Source: Tautonia plasticadhaerens
Lineage (GTDB): Bacteria > Planctomycetota > Planctomycetia > Isosphaerales > Isosphaeraceae
Assembly: GCF_007752535.1 (NCBI RefSeq)
Contig: NZ_CP036426.1
Span: forward strand, 372,001-436,000
Direction of reading: 5' to 3'
Length of the DNA: 64,000 bases
The notes under the pieces are model-generated. The model was not told where the DNA came from, did no database searches, and worked only from the letters and a program-made list of their open reading frames with translations. The translations under genes and the position numbers were made by a program. Positions 39,761 through 48,485 of this stretch are shown here, in pieces; positions within the stretch are counted from its first letter, which is position 1, and each line of letters starts with the position of its first letter.

Positions 39761-39997
39761 ATGAAAACCATCGGTGTCGACCAGACGTCCCTCGACGATT
39801 GCGTCCGCGACGCCCAGCAGGAGCGGATCATCCTCACCCGGGACGGGGTCCCTGTCGCCCCGATCGTCGGGCTGGAAGGACTCGACGCGGAGCAGCTCGA
39901 ACTCGGGATCAGCGATGCGTTCTGGAAACTCATCGCCGAGCGCCGCGGCCAGCGGACGATGACTTGGGATGAACTCGAACGGGCGTTGCCGGGGTAA
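39761..39997 (+). CDS. Phd/YefM-like antitoxin, apparently orphan
   Basis: The 78-residue protein has the layout of prevent-host-death-type antitoxins: an N-terminal DNA-binding-like part (MKTIGVDQTSLDDCVRDAQQERIILTRDGVPVAPIVGL) with the typical ILTRDGxPVAxIV strand-turn-strand, then an acidic C-terminal toxin-neutralising tail ending WDELERALPG. A strong GGAGGAAA lies just before the ATG. No toxin gene (PIN, RelE, Doc) follows; the next gene is convergent, 56 nt away. It sits right beside the AT-rich island, so it may be a leftover of a toxin-antitoxin pair or act alone. Confidence 0.7.
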   Translation: MKTIGVDQTSLDDCVRDAQQERIILTRDGVPVAPIVGLEGLDAEQLELGISDAFWKLIAERRGQRTMTWDELERALPG

Positions 39998-40053
39998 TGT
40001 CCGGACGACGGTCGGGCCCGCGGGGATCGACGGGTCGCGTGGGCCTTGCCTGA

Positions 40054-41043
40054 TCAGAAGGTGTAGGTGAGGAGCCCCTTGACCGTCGGCTTGACCTTGC
40101 CGGCGTCCGGGCCGGTGGTGGCGCCTCCGAGGCCGACGCCGATCTCGAAGGAGAGCTGGCCGGACTTGGACTTGGAGACCTGCTGGACGGCCTTGCCGGC
40201 CTTCTTCAGCGGGTCGAGGTGGGGCTTGACCTCCTCGACGAGTCGGCCGGGGTCGGTGTGCCTGGTGAAGCGGTCGGCGGCGGAGGCGACGGCACCGAAG
40301 CTGTCGACGGCGCCGGTGAAGAGGGTGCCGAGCTGGCTGAGGTCGGGCATGCCGGGGCCGAGCCTGAAGCCGATCCGGGTGCTCCACTTCTCGGGGCCGA
40401 CCTCGCCGCCGAGCGAGACGCCCCGGTAGCCCAGGCCGAGCGTCAGCTTGCCGTCCCAGCCGGCGGTCACCTTCGAGGAGAAGTCGCCCTTCTTGAGCGT
40501 GCCCTCGGCGCCGCCGGGGGCGACGTTCCCCTTGAGCTTCAGGTCGTGCCGCGTCTTCAGGTCGGCGGTGAGCCCGCCGATGCCCAGCGTGACCTGGCCG
40601 TCGGAGCCCTTGACGACGGTGACCTCGGTGGGGATGTTCGCCAGCGCCTTGAAGTACTCGGCGAACTTGGAATCGCCCGAGGTCGGCGCGGCGGGGATCT
40701 TCGGCGGGGTGAGCAGGTTCGGCGTGGGGGGGGGCGGCAAGAACGAGGGGTCGAGCGGGGGAGGGAAGAGGTCCAGGGGCCTCGGCCAGGGCAGCGGCAT
40801 CAGCGGGAGGCCGTTGGCCAGGGCCCAGCGGTCGAAGAGCAGGCGCATCCTGATGTCGGAGAGCCGCTCGGAGCCGGGCACCTCCCGCCAGAGCAGCCAG
40901 GGGAGCTCGTCCCGGGCGAAGAGGCTGAGCCGGGGCGTCTCCCGGCCGAGCCAGCGCCAGGCCCGGGTCTCGTCGGCCGTCATCGAGCCGAGCAGCCACG
41001 GCGTGTCGAGCTTCAGATCCGCGTTCGATTCGGGGGGGGGCAT
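40054..41043 (-). CDS. Hypothetical protein with proline-rich linker and beta-rich C-terminus
   Basis: From the ATG at 41043 the product is 329 residues. An N-terminal Trp/Leu-rich region (AWRWLGRETPRLSLFARDELPWLLW) is followed by a proline-rich stretch (about 82-120) and then alternating strands with glycine turns (KVTAGWDGKLTLGLGYRGVSLGGEVG, SFEIGVGLGG, TVKGLLTYTF). The C-terminal aromatic Phe and amphipathic strands recall outer-membrane beta-barrels, but there is no signal peptide. The frame stays open far upstream (to 42672) only as antisense of the next gene. No family was recognised. Confidence 0.6.
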   Translation of the reverse strand: MPPPESNADLKLDTPWLLGSMTADETRAWRWLGRETPRLSLFARDELPWLLWREVPGSERLSDIRMRLLFDRWALANGLPLMPLPWPRPLDLFPPPLDPSFLPPPPTPNLLTPPKIPAAPTSGDSKFAEYFKALANIPTEVTVVKGSDGQVTLGIGGLTADLKTRHDLKLKGNVAPGGAEGTLKKGDFSSKVTAGWDGKLTLGLGYRGVSLGGEVGPEKWSTRIGFRLGPGMPDLSQLGTLFTGAVDSFGAVASAADRFTRHTDPGRLVEEVKPHLDPLKKAGKAVQQVSKSKSGQLSFEIGVGLGGATTGPDAGKVKPTVKGLLTYTF

Positions 41044-41348
41044 CGCGTGGCCTCCGTTCGGGGCCGGACGGCGGCCGGGCCGGAGATCCGCCCGAATCGA
41101 GGCCGCCCGGCCCGATCGAACGGCCGAGCCTCGATCGACTCGATGCAGGACCACCCCTCCCCGATCCCCGACCGGCGTACTGCCGGGTGAGTCAGACCGG
41201 ATCGCCTGGACCGGACGGGGCCCGGGGGGCTCTCCCCGGGGAGTCCGGATCTCCATGCGCTTCAAATCAACACTCGTATCCCGGGCGGCGTCGGCGACAC
41301 GCCCGCCCCGCCGCCTCGGCGGGCCCGATCGGCGGGCCCGGGGTCGCC
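41044..41348. other. Intergenic gap
   Basis: The 305 nt between two minus-strand genes hold no gene. I saw only a short GC-rich inverted repeat near 41225-41243 (CCCGGGG.../...CCCCGGGG-like). Confidence 0.4.
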
Positions 41349-42473
41349 TCAGCGGCCGGAGGAATAGCGGCGGACCTCGGGGGAGGTCAGGTAGATCGAC
41401 ACCACGGCGGTGACGGCGAGGATCGCCAGGCCGAGGTTGACCTGGTCCCAGTTGATCCGCTCGGTCAGCGGGATGATCCGGGGGACGGCGTGGTCCTCGA
41501 TCAGCAGGCCCTCGCCACCTCGGGGGCGGACGGCCGGGGGGGGCCCGGCCCCTTCCCCCTCGGGCACCTCGGCGACCGGCACGCTGGAGGCGAGGGCGAT
41601 GGGCAGGACGATCATGGCCACCACGTCGATCAGGCCTCCCATGAGCAGGGCGACCAGCAGCAGCCGGGCCGACCGGTTGCGGACCAGCCGGACCGCCGCG
41701 AAGACGCCGAAGGCGCTGACGGCCGACAGCAGCAGGAAGCCCCAGCGGTGCGGCAGCTCGGCGTTCATGAGGTAGAGCGCCAGCGAGGCGACCGCCAGCC
41801 CGGCGCCGACGATCCCGGAGGTCGCGCCGACGATCATCACCCCGAAGGGAGGGGTCGCGGACCGCAAGGGGGCCGCCTCGACTTCCAGGACGTCGAAGGT
41901 CGTGTCCCGGGCGCCGGTCTCCTGGTCGAGGCCGCATCGGGGGCAGATCGACATGCCGGCGGGGACCACGCCGCCGCAGGAGCAGCGTCGGGTGCCCTTG
42001 CGGGCCTCGGCGGCGGCGAGGCGACGGGGGCGCACCGGCTCGTCGTCGTCGATGAAGCCGGCGGCGTCGGCCTCGGCATACGAGGAGGGCCCCCCGGGGG
42101 CCACGGGGACGGCTCCAGAGGAGGGGCCGGGATCGCCCCCCTTCCTCGGCCGAGGGGCGGGGCGGTCGTCGTCGTCGTGCAGCAGGGGCAGGTCGAACTG
42201 GTCTCGGAGGTCGCCGGAGAGGGTCGGGATGTCCGGTTCCTCGTCCCGGGGTCGGCTCGGGACCGGGGGGCGGGCGAGCGGCAGCTCGTCCATCGAGGGG
42301 GAGGAGGAGGGCCTGGCCGTGTCCACCCCCGGCAACGACGACCGTGCCGCCGCCCCCGGGTCGCCGACCCGGAAGGAGGTGGTGCACCTGGGGCACTTGA
42401 GCTTCCGGCCCTCGGCCCCGGTCGGCACGTTGAGCACCGTCTCGCAGCGAGGGCAGCGCGTCTTGAGGGGCAT
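41349..42473 (-). CDS. MJ0042-type zinc-finger membrane protein
   Basis: From the ATG at 42473 the protein is 374 residues. It begins with an MJ0042-type zinc finger (C7-x2-C10, C27-x2-C30), followed by a long disordered acidic/proline-rich region, a second zinc ribbon (CSCGG...CPRCGLD) and four hydrophobic helices between about 215 and 360. This zinc-finger plus membrane layout is common in planctomycetes but of unknown function. An upstream in-frame ATG at 42584 would add 37 residues; the MPLKTRCP start fits the zinc-finger family better. A strong promoter with an embedded palindrome lies at 42681-42710. Confidence 0.82.
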   Translation of the reverse strand: MPLKTRCPRCETVLNVPTGAEGRKLKCPRCTTSFRVGDPGAAARSSLPGVDTARPSSSPSMDELPLARPPVPSRPRDEEPDIPTLSGDLRDQFDLPLLHDDDDRPAPRPRKGGDPGPSSGAVPVAPGGPSSYAEADAAGFIDDDEPVRPRRLAAAEARKGTRRCSCGGVVPAGMSICPRCGLDQETGARDTTFDVLEVEAAPLRSATPPFGVMIVGATSGIVGAGLAVASLALYLMNAELPHRWGFLLLSAVSAFGVFAAVRLVRNRSARLLLVALLMGGLIDVVAMIVLPIALASSVPVAEVPEGEGAGPPPAVRPRGGEGLLIEDHAVPRIIPLTERINWDQVNLGLAILAVTAVVSIYLTSPEVRRYSSGR

Positions 42474-42680
42474 GGGTTGCGATCCACTCTCGACTCGACG
42501 CTCCCAGGCGACGCCCCGGGGGTTCCCGTCCGCCCCGGGCCGCGATCGCGCCGCCGACCAGTCCGCCTGCTGGGTCTGCGCCATTGTACCGGCCTTCGCT
42601 TACCAGAGAAGAAGCTTCGCCGTCCGCCGACTCCCGCCGGCCCGTCCGGGCATCCCCGGACGCCGCCCACACGGCGGGCG

Positions 42681-42710
42681 TCTAAAGTGCATGATATCAT
42701 GCATTGTCAA
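42681..42710 (-). promoter_or_regulatory. Promoter with consensus -35 and embedded operator
   Basis: Read on the minus strand, a perfect TTGACA (42705-42710) and TTTAGA (42681-42686) are 18 nt apart. The whole spacer is AT-rich against a GC-rich background. It would drive the zinc-finger membrane protein gene, with a start codon about 97 or 208 nt after the -10. Confidence 0.6.
42688..42703. promoter_or_regulatory. 16-bp perfect palindrome, candidate operator
   Basis: TGCATGATATCATGCA is a perfect palindrome that fills 16 of the 18 spacer positions between the -35 and -10 elements. A dimeric regulator bound here would block RNA polymerase. Which protein binds is unknown; no regulator gene lies next to it. 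Confidence 0.65.
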
Positions 42711-42959
42711 GTGGAGCCCGGCCACCCTCTTCGGGGCCGGGCGGGATCCAGGGTGCCGAGGGGCACCTCGGGCCGCTTCACAGGGACTAGGACCCGGCCG
42801 AGGGCCGGATCGGGCCGCCCCGACGGTCAGACACGCGTCGGGGGGCCTGGCTATCTTACACCATGTCGGCCGGGCGCCGACTGCATTTTTTCGGAGGAAT
42901 GGGCCGGGGGACGATCGCCGGGCCGGGGGAGGATCCATCGGGCGCGACGGCCGGGGGGC

Positions 42960-43439
42960 TCAGGGGGGGGCGTGGCCGGCGGGCTCAAAGTCGCCGGACT
43001 CCACGGCCTTGCGGGTGGCTTCGTGCCGGAAGTCGAACATTTTTCCGAGCTTGTGGCGGATTACGTGGTCGCCGAAGAGGCGGCCGAGCAGGCCCATCGG
43101 CGGCTCGTAGTCGACCTCGTCCCGGAGGATGGTGCCCCCCCGGCCGTCGTCGAGGAAGTGGTGGACGTGGTACCAGCGGGCGAAGGGGCCGGACACCTGG
43201 CGGTCGGCGAAGCGGTGGGGGGGCTCGTACTCGGTGTGCTCGGCGACCCATCGCATGGGCATCGGGCCGACCCTGGAGACGAGCACCACCCGGGAGCCGG
43301 GCCGGATGGAGTCGGCCTGCTCCTCGACCCGGACTTCCTCCCAGGGGGGGATCAGCCGCTGCAGCGCCCCCTTGCTCTCGTGGAAGGCGAAGACCTCCTC
43401 GGGAGGGGCGGCGATCCGGCTCTCCTTGACGAATTTCAT
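42960..43439 (-). CDS. SRPBCC family protein (polyketide cyclase/dehydrase-like)
   Basis: The 159-residue protein has the START/Bet v1-like pattern: an N-terminal strand MKFVKESRIAAPPEEVFAFHESKGAL, strands around RVVLVSRVGPMPMRWVAEHTEYEPPHRF, and the long C-terminal helix DHVIRHKLGKMFDFRHEATRKAVE. Members bind hydrophobic ligands; bacterial ones of this type (COG4276-like) are uncharacterised. It is on the same strand as the DUF6498-like gene, 60 nt downstream of it, so co-transcription is possible. Confidence 0.88.
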   Translation of the reverse strand: MKFVKESRIAAPPEEVFAFHESKGALQRLIPPWEEVRVEEQADSIRPGSRVVLVSRVGPMPMRWVAEHTEYEPPHRFADRQVSGPFARWYHVHHFLDDGRGGTILRDEVDYEPPMGLLGRLFGDHVIRHKLGKMFDFRHEATRKAVESGDFEPAGHAPP

Positions 43440-43499
43440 CGGCGGTTGGCCCTCGAACGCGGGGATTCGGGGAGGGAAGGTCCGATTCGTCTCTTTGGT

Positions 43500-44246
43500 T
43501 TAGGCCGATCGGAGGCGGGCGGCAAACCGGGAGGTTCCCAGTTCCGCCGTCGCCTTCAGGAGGATCAGCAAGAGGAGCGCCGGGGTCGGCGAGCCGAGCA
43601 TCATCACCCCGAAGCCGCCCAGGAAGAGGGTGAGGTGCAGGACGATCATCCGGCCGTAGGCCCGGGCCATCAACCCCAACGCCGAGCTCGAGGCCCGGCC
43701 GTCATTCCGGGAGGCGTCCCGGAGGACCGAGGCGACCACGGCCGAGGCGATGAGCCCGGCGGCCAGGGCCACCTCGCCGGTCGGCAGCCGCGAGGGGGCC
43801 ATGGGGTCGAACCGGCTGATCGGCCCGCCGCCGACGAACAGGGTGAAGACGAAGACGCCGTGGACGACCCAGAAGATCCCGAAGTGCAGCAGGAAGAACC
43901 CGGCCACGCCGACCCGGGCGGCGATCGGGAATCGGCGATCGGGGGACGGGGCGGGATCGGGATCGGCCGACGCCTCGACGTCGGGCGCGATGGCGTCGGG
44001 GGGGGAGGGGCGGCCCGACCGCTCCCGCAAGCCGGGGATGATCCCGGGCAAGCCCGCCCCGATGGGCCCCCCGGGGGCGGGGAAGAGGACCAGCCGGGCG
44101 GCGGTCTCCAGCCCCTTCAGGCCGTTCTCGATCCAGTAGACGACCATCACCGGCGCCACCGACCAGCCGAAGAACAGCACGCCGACCAGCGGGACCAGGT
44201 TCTCGACGACGGTGGCCGCCGGGTGGGCCCGCGGGGCGTCGGTCAT
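43500..44246 (-). CDS. DUF6498-like integral membrane protein
   Basis: The 248-residue protein has an N-terminal hydrophobic pair (VENLVPLVGVLFFGWSVAPVMVVYWIENGLKG), a polar loop (60-105), then about four further helices, including FFLLHFGIFWVVHGVFVFTLF and GRMIVLHLTLFLGGFGVMM. The VVYWIENGLKGLETAARL and HFGIFWVVHGVF blocks are typical of DUF6498 proteins. The function is unknown. It diverges from the large membrane protein gene at 44489 across 242 nt. Confidence 0.8.
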   Translation of the reverse strand: MTDAPRAHPAATVVENLVPLVGVLFFGWSVAPVMVVYWIENGLKGLETAARLVLFPAPGGPIGAGLPGIIPGLRERSGRPSPPDAIAPDVEASADPDPAPSPDRRFPIAARVGVAGFFLLHFGIFWVVHGVFVFTLFVGGGPISRFDPMAPSRLPTGEVALAAGLIASAVVASVLRDASRNDGRASSSALGLMARAYGRMIVLHLTLFLGGFGVMMLGSPTPALLLLILLKATAELGTSRFAARLRSA

Positions 44247-44488
44247 GGCGATTCGGCTCCGGGGGCCGGGGGAGTCCGGGCGGGGGCGTCCGTCCCGGGG
44301 AGCCTATCGCTCCGGGGTCCCGGAGGCCAGCGGGTCGAGGATGGGCATGACGAGTAAGCACGCGTCGATGGCCTCGGGCCCCCGCCCCCTTGACCGGATC
44401 GAGCCGACCGAACTAGCATGAGTTGCATCTCGAGCGGCCCGGGATCTCGGTCCGCCTCCATCTTCCGAACTCATTTGCCCATCCCGAG

Positions 44489-47400
44489 ATGAAGACACCG
44501 AAGCCGTCCGACCGACCCGCGGCCACCCCGGAGCCGGGGGCCGGGGCCGATCCCGCCACCGAGCGCGAGGCCGAGGCCGAGGCCCCGGCCTCGAAGCCGG
44601 CCCCCGAGCCGATGACGCCGCAGCGCGTGCTGGAGTGGAATGCCTACTACGACCTGTTCGTGGCCGGCTTCGCCCTGCTGCTCTGCTTCGTCGCCTCGGC
44701 CACGATCATCGACACCCCGGCGATCTGGAGCCACCTGGGCGCCGGCCGCCTGATCGACGAGCGGGGGGGGCCGATCACCGTCGAGCCGTTCTCCTACGGC
44801 GTGCCCGAGGGGACGCGGTGGGTCGACCTCTCCTGGCTCTTCCAGTGGGGCTCGTATCACGTCTACCGGCTCGGCGGCAGCCTGGCCGAGGCGATCGAGC
44901 AGCCCGAGAAGGCCGACCAGTTCGCCGCCGGGGCCCTGGTGGCGCTGAACGCGGGGCTCCGGACGCTGGCGGCCCTGCTGCTGCTGCTGATCCGGCGCCG
45001 GGGGCCGGGCCTGTGGTGGGTGGCGGTCACCACGGCGCTGGCCCTGGGGATCGTCGTCACGCCGCTGGGGGGCGACCCCGTGCGGCTGGCCCTGGGGGGG
45101 CTGGTGGGCATGGGGGCGGTGGTCTCGCCGTCGACCTGGGGGCTGCTCCTGCTGGTCGTCGAACTCCTGCTGCTGCACTGGGCGTACGACCTCGGCCGCA
45201 GGGGGGCGAGCTTCGCCCTGGTGCCGCTGTTCGCGCTGTGGGTGAACGTGGACGGCTCGTTCGCCGTGGGCCTGCTGCTGCTGGCGGCCCGGGTCATCGG
45301 CTCGGGGATCCGGCCGGGGCGGGTCGACTCGGCCGGGGGGGGGGAGGCCCGGGCCCCCGGCCTGGCCTCGGGGCTGGTCGTCCTGGGCCTGGCGGCGGCG
45401 GCCTGCGTGGCGAACCCGTCGACGGTCCTCGCCTTCGGCGTCGGGTTCGGGTCGCTGCTGGAGGCCTTCGGCCCGGCCCCCGAGACGCTGCTGCAGGACC
45501 AGCTCACCCTGCTGCCCTTCGGCCCCCGGGGGGAGCAGAGCCGGGAGCTGTTCTTCGGCGACGAATACTCGAAGGTCCTCAGCGGCTACCTGCTGCTGGT
45601 GTTCCTGGGCCTGGGCTCGTTCCTGCTCAATCGCCGGCGGTTCGACCTGGGGAGGCTGCTGATGTTCCTGGTCGCCTCCGCCCTGGCGCTGCTGCTCTGG
45701 CGTATGCAGGACGTGATGGCGGTCGTCTTCGCCGCCTGCCTGGCGCTGAACGGGCAGGAGTGGTATCAGTCCACCTTCGGGACCGAGGGGAAGCTGGGGG
45801 CCGGGTGGCGGGTCTGGTCGGTGGGGGGGCGGCTGGCGACGCTGTCGCTGCTGGCCCTGGCCGTGCTGGCGGGCCTGACCGGCATCGGGAAGCGCTTCGG
45901 CGAGCCCCCCTTCGGCTTCGGCCTGGAGGCCGACCGCTTCGCCTTCGAGTCGGCCGACTACCTGAGGGACGCGCCGATCGAGGGGCGGGTGATGAACCTG
46001 CGGCTCGCCCTGGGAGACGCCCTGAACTGGCGGAGCTACCCGGTCCGGCAGTCGTTCGTCGACTCCCGGCTCCCGGAGAACGCCGCGTACCTGCTGGACG
46101 AGTACGACGCGGTGCGTCGCGCCCTGGTCGACGGCGAGACGGAGACCTGGCGGGAGATCCTCGACCGCTACGGGGTCAGCGTGCTGATGGTCGACGTGCC
46201 GGTCGGCGGCGACCTGAGGAGCCGGCTGACCGACGCGCTGGACAACAGCCCCGACTGGCTGCCGTTCTACGACGACGGCTCGGTCCTGCTCTACGGCCGG
46301 CTCGACCAATCGGAGGCGGTCAGCCAGGCCGACCGCGAGTACTTCCGGGGCGAGCGGCTGGATGCGAAGGCGATCGCCTTCGGCCGGGGCAACCCGCCGA
46401 GGCCGTTCGACCGGCCGCCGCAGCCGACCGACGTGCTCGACCGCTTCTCCAACACCCGGGCCCTGGCCCCGGTCCAGCCCCACGTGCTGGCCGCCCGACG
46501 CTGGCTCGACCGGGGCACCCAGGCCTCCGGCCCCGGCGGGGTGCCGGACATCGCCTCCTGCCTGCTGGCGATCCAGGAATCTCGGGACGCCCTGGCCGTC
46601 CGGCCGGACGACCCCGACGCCTTCTTCGTGCTGGGGATCGCCTACCGCTACCTCGGCTCCCAGGAGGCCGAACTGCTCGCCACCGCCGGGGACCAGGCCG
46701 TGCTGGCCGGGCAGCTGACGCCCCCGATCAACGTGAGGCGGCAGCAGCGGATCACGGCGCTGAATTCGTTCATCCAGACCGTCCCCCGCCCCCCAGCGAG
46801 CCCCGAGTCGAGGCTCGCCCTGCGGGGGGCGCACCTGGAACTGGCCGGGCTCTATGAGACGACCGGGTTCATCGACCTGACCCGGGACCAGCTCGCCGCC
46901 ACCCTGGCGCTGTTCGACACCTCCGAGGCCGCCACCGAGGAGGAATTGCAGGTCATGGAGAGCATCCGCCAGAGCGACGAGGCGCTGGCCGAGCAGGTGG
47001 AGCGCGTCCGGGTGCAGGTCGAGGAGCTGGAGCTGCAGGGCCAGGCCGACCCGGCCCAGCTGGGCATGCAGGCGATCTCCCTGGGCCTGGCCGAGACGGG
47101 CCTGGATTACCTGATCGAGGCCGAGCAGTCCGGCGTGGGCCTGGCGACGGTGCGCATGCAGCTGGTGGACCTGCTCTGCGACATCGGCCGTCCCGACCAG
47201 GCGATCCCGTACCTCAGCGGGGGCGACGAGCTGAGCCTCTCCAGCGGCCCCGGCACCGCCCAGTTCCGCCAGGGTCGGGTCTACTTCCTGATGGGAGACT
47301 ACCGGACCGCCTCGGAACTCTGGAGCACCCTCGCCCTGCCCCAGCTCCGGGCCTCCCGGGCCCAGGAGGCGATGCAGACCGCCTCCCTGATGCTCACCGG

Positions 47401-47845
47401 CCAGCCGATGCCCGCCGTGCAGGCGGCCCTGAACGTGCCGACGCAGCTCACCCAGCAGGCCGAGTGGGAGTACCTGCTCGGCATCACCCTGCTCGAAGGC
47501 GGCTTCCCCGCCGAGGCCGCCGAGCCGCTCCGCTCCTGCCTGGAGCTGGTCCCCGGCCTCCAGTCCCGCCCGATCGTGGCCTACTACCTCGAACAGCTCG
47601 GCGTCGAGGTGCCCCCCCTGCCTTCCGGGGGGGAGGAGGGAGCGGAGCAGCCGGCCGCCACGGCAGACGCCGTCGAGGAGCCCTCCGGGAGTGAGGCCCC
47701 GGCCCCGGCCGAGCCGCCCGCCGACCCGGCCCCCGCCGGGTCTGGGCCCCCTCCTCCGACCTCGGGGGAGGAACAGCCCGAGCCGGACACGACCGAGCCC
47801 GAGCCCGCCGCCGAGCCGGAACCTGTCGATCCCCCCGGGCTCTGA
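44489..47845 (+). CDS. Large membrane protein, glycosyltransferase-39-like N-terminus with TPR-like C-terminal half
   Basis: From the ATG at 44489 the protein is 1118 residues. After an acidic cytoplasmic leader, about ten membrane helices span 30-430. The first loop reads WSHLGAGRLIDERGGPITVEPFSYG...RWVDLSWLFQWGSYHVYRLGG, the pattern of uncharacterised membrane proteins related to dolichyl-phosphate-mannose mannosyltransferase-like enzymes; no clear catalytic Asp pair was identified. The second half (from about 640) is helical with TPR-like repeats (PDDPDAFFVLGIAYRYLG, PAELWSTLALPQL-like), and the end is a Pro/Glu/Ala-rich tail. A role in glycan or exported-protein handling is inference only. 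Confidence 0.8.
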   Translation: MKTPKPSDRPAATPEPGAGADPATEREAEAEAPASKPAPEPMTPQRVLEWNAYYDLFVAGFALLLCFVASATIIDTPAIWSHLGAGRLIDERGGPITVEPFSYGVPEGTRWVDLSWLFQWGSYHVYRLGGSLAEAIEQPEKADQFAAGALVALNAGLRTLAALLLLLIRRRGPGLWWVAVTTALALGIVVTPLGGDPVRLALGGLVGMGAVVSPSTWGLLLLVVELLLLHWAYDLGRRGASFALVPLFALWVNVDGSFAVGLLLLAARVIGSGIRPGRVDSAGGGEARAPGLASGLVVLGLAAAACVANPSTVLAFGVGFGSLLEAFGPAPETLLQDQLTLLPFGPRGEQSRELFFGDEYSKVLSGYLLLVFLGLGSFLLNRRRFDLGRLLMFLVASALALLLWRMQDVMAVVFAACLALNGQEWYQSTFGTEGKLGAGWRVWSVGGRLATLSLLALAVLAGLTGIGKRFGEPPFGFGLEADRFAFESADYLRDAPIEGRVMNLRLALGDALNWRSYPVRQSFVDSRLPENAAYLLDEYDAVRRALVDGETETWREILDRYGVSVLMVDVPVGGDLRSRLTDALDNSPDWLPFYDDGSVLLYGRLDQSEAVSQADREYFRGERLDAKAIAFGRGNPPRPFDRPPQPTDVLDRFSNTRALAPVQPHVLAARRWLDRGTQASGPGGVPDIASCLLAIQESRDALAVRPDDPDAFFVLGIAYRYLGSQEAELLATAGDQAVLAGQLTPPINVRRQQRITALNSFIQTVPRPPASPESRLALRGAHLELAGLYETTGFIDLTRDQLAATLALFDTSEAATEEELQVMESIRQSDEALAEQVERVRVQVEELELQGQADPAQLGMQAISLGLAETGLDYLIEAEQSGVGLATVRMQLVDLLCDIGRPDQAIPYLSGGDELSLSSGPGTAQFRQGRVYFLMGDYRTASELWSTLALPQLRASRAQEAMQTASLMLTGQPMPAVQAALNVPTQLTQQAEWEYLLGITLLEGGFPAEAAEPLRSCLELVPGLQSRPIVAYYLEQLGVEVPPLPSGGEEGAEQPAATADAVEEPSGSEAPAPAEPPADPAPAGSGPPPPTSGEEQPEPDTTEPEPAAEPEPVDPPGL

Positions 47846-47965
47846 TCCGGGCGCGCCCGGGTCGGCCCTCGTGGGGTCGGCCGTCCAGGCCGATCCCCCT
47901 GCTCGCCAGGAGGTCGGCCCGCCCGGCCGACCCCGCGACCGAGTCGTCGTGCCCGACGCCCGCGT

Positions 47966-48385
47966 TCAGGACTCGGACTCCTCCTCGGCCATCGCCGCCG
48001 CCTCGGCCTCCTGCCAGCGTTCGAACCGGAAGACGGCGCGGGTGCGGAAATGCTGGAAGTGGCGGGAGTGTTCGAGTTCGCCGGTCCGCTCGAACTCCCG
48101 GTAGCAGCGGGCCATCCGGAAGCACTCGACGAGGATCGACGGGCCGTACCCCTCCAGGTTGCACCCGTGGTGGACCTCGCCGTCGACGAGGTTCTCCCCC
48201 TCCATGGTGGCGATCAGCCGACCGGATCGGTCGAAGACGGAGACCTTCAGGACGCCCGAACCCTTGCCGACGCAGGAGAAGGTCATCCCCATCTCGTCGA
48301 CGTCGAACCGGGATTCGACGTTCGACCATCGCCTCGGCCAGGCGTCCCGGACCAGCTTGATTGCGTCGAGGGCGGTCCCCAGCAT
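47966..48385 (-). CDS. Hypothetical protein, 139 residues
   Basis: From the ATG at 48385 the product is 139 residues, without signal peptide or membrane helix. Its beta strands (GMTFSCVGKGSGVLKVSVFDRSGRLIATMEGENLVDGEVHHGCNL) are followed by a charged helical part rich in Phe, His and Arg (HFQHFRTRAVFRFERWQEAEAAAMAEE). No family was recognised. The frame upstream of the ATG overlaps the next gene and lacks the expected codon bias. Confidence 0.6.
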   Translation of the reverse strand: MLGTALDAIKLVRDAWPRRWSNVESRFDVDEMGMTFSCVGKGSGVLKVSVFDRSGRLIATMEGENLVDGEVHHGCNLEGYGPSILVECFRMARCYREFERTGELEHSRHFQHFRTRAVFRFERWQEAEAAAMAEEESES

Positions 48386-48485
48386 CGGCCTTCGCCTCCT
48401 TGCGCGCCGAGGGGGGACCGTGCGTCCCCCCGCTCCTACCGTTATCGGATCCCCGGCCCCACGGCGGCCAGCTTGAACCGGACGA

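Larger units (their letters stand above)
42474..42959. other. Upstream region of the zinc-finger gene
   Basis: The 486 nt between the zinc-finger gene and the SRPBCC gene contain the promoter-operator at 42681-42710 on the minus strand and no other convincing gene. An open frame at 42584-42474 could extend the zinc-finger protein. Confidence 0.5.

Noticed and set aside
42584-42700. A separate small gene upstream of the zinc-finger protein
   Set aside because: Frames here are antisense shadows or extensions; the region is better explained as promoter and leader.
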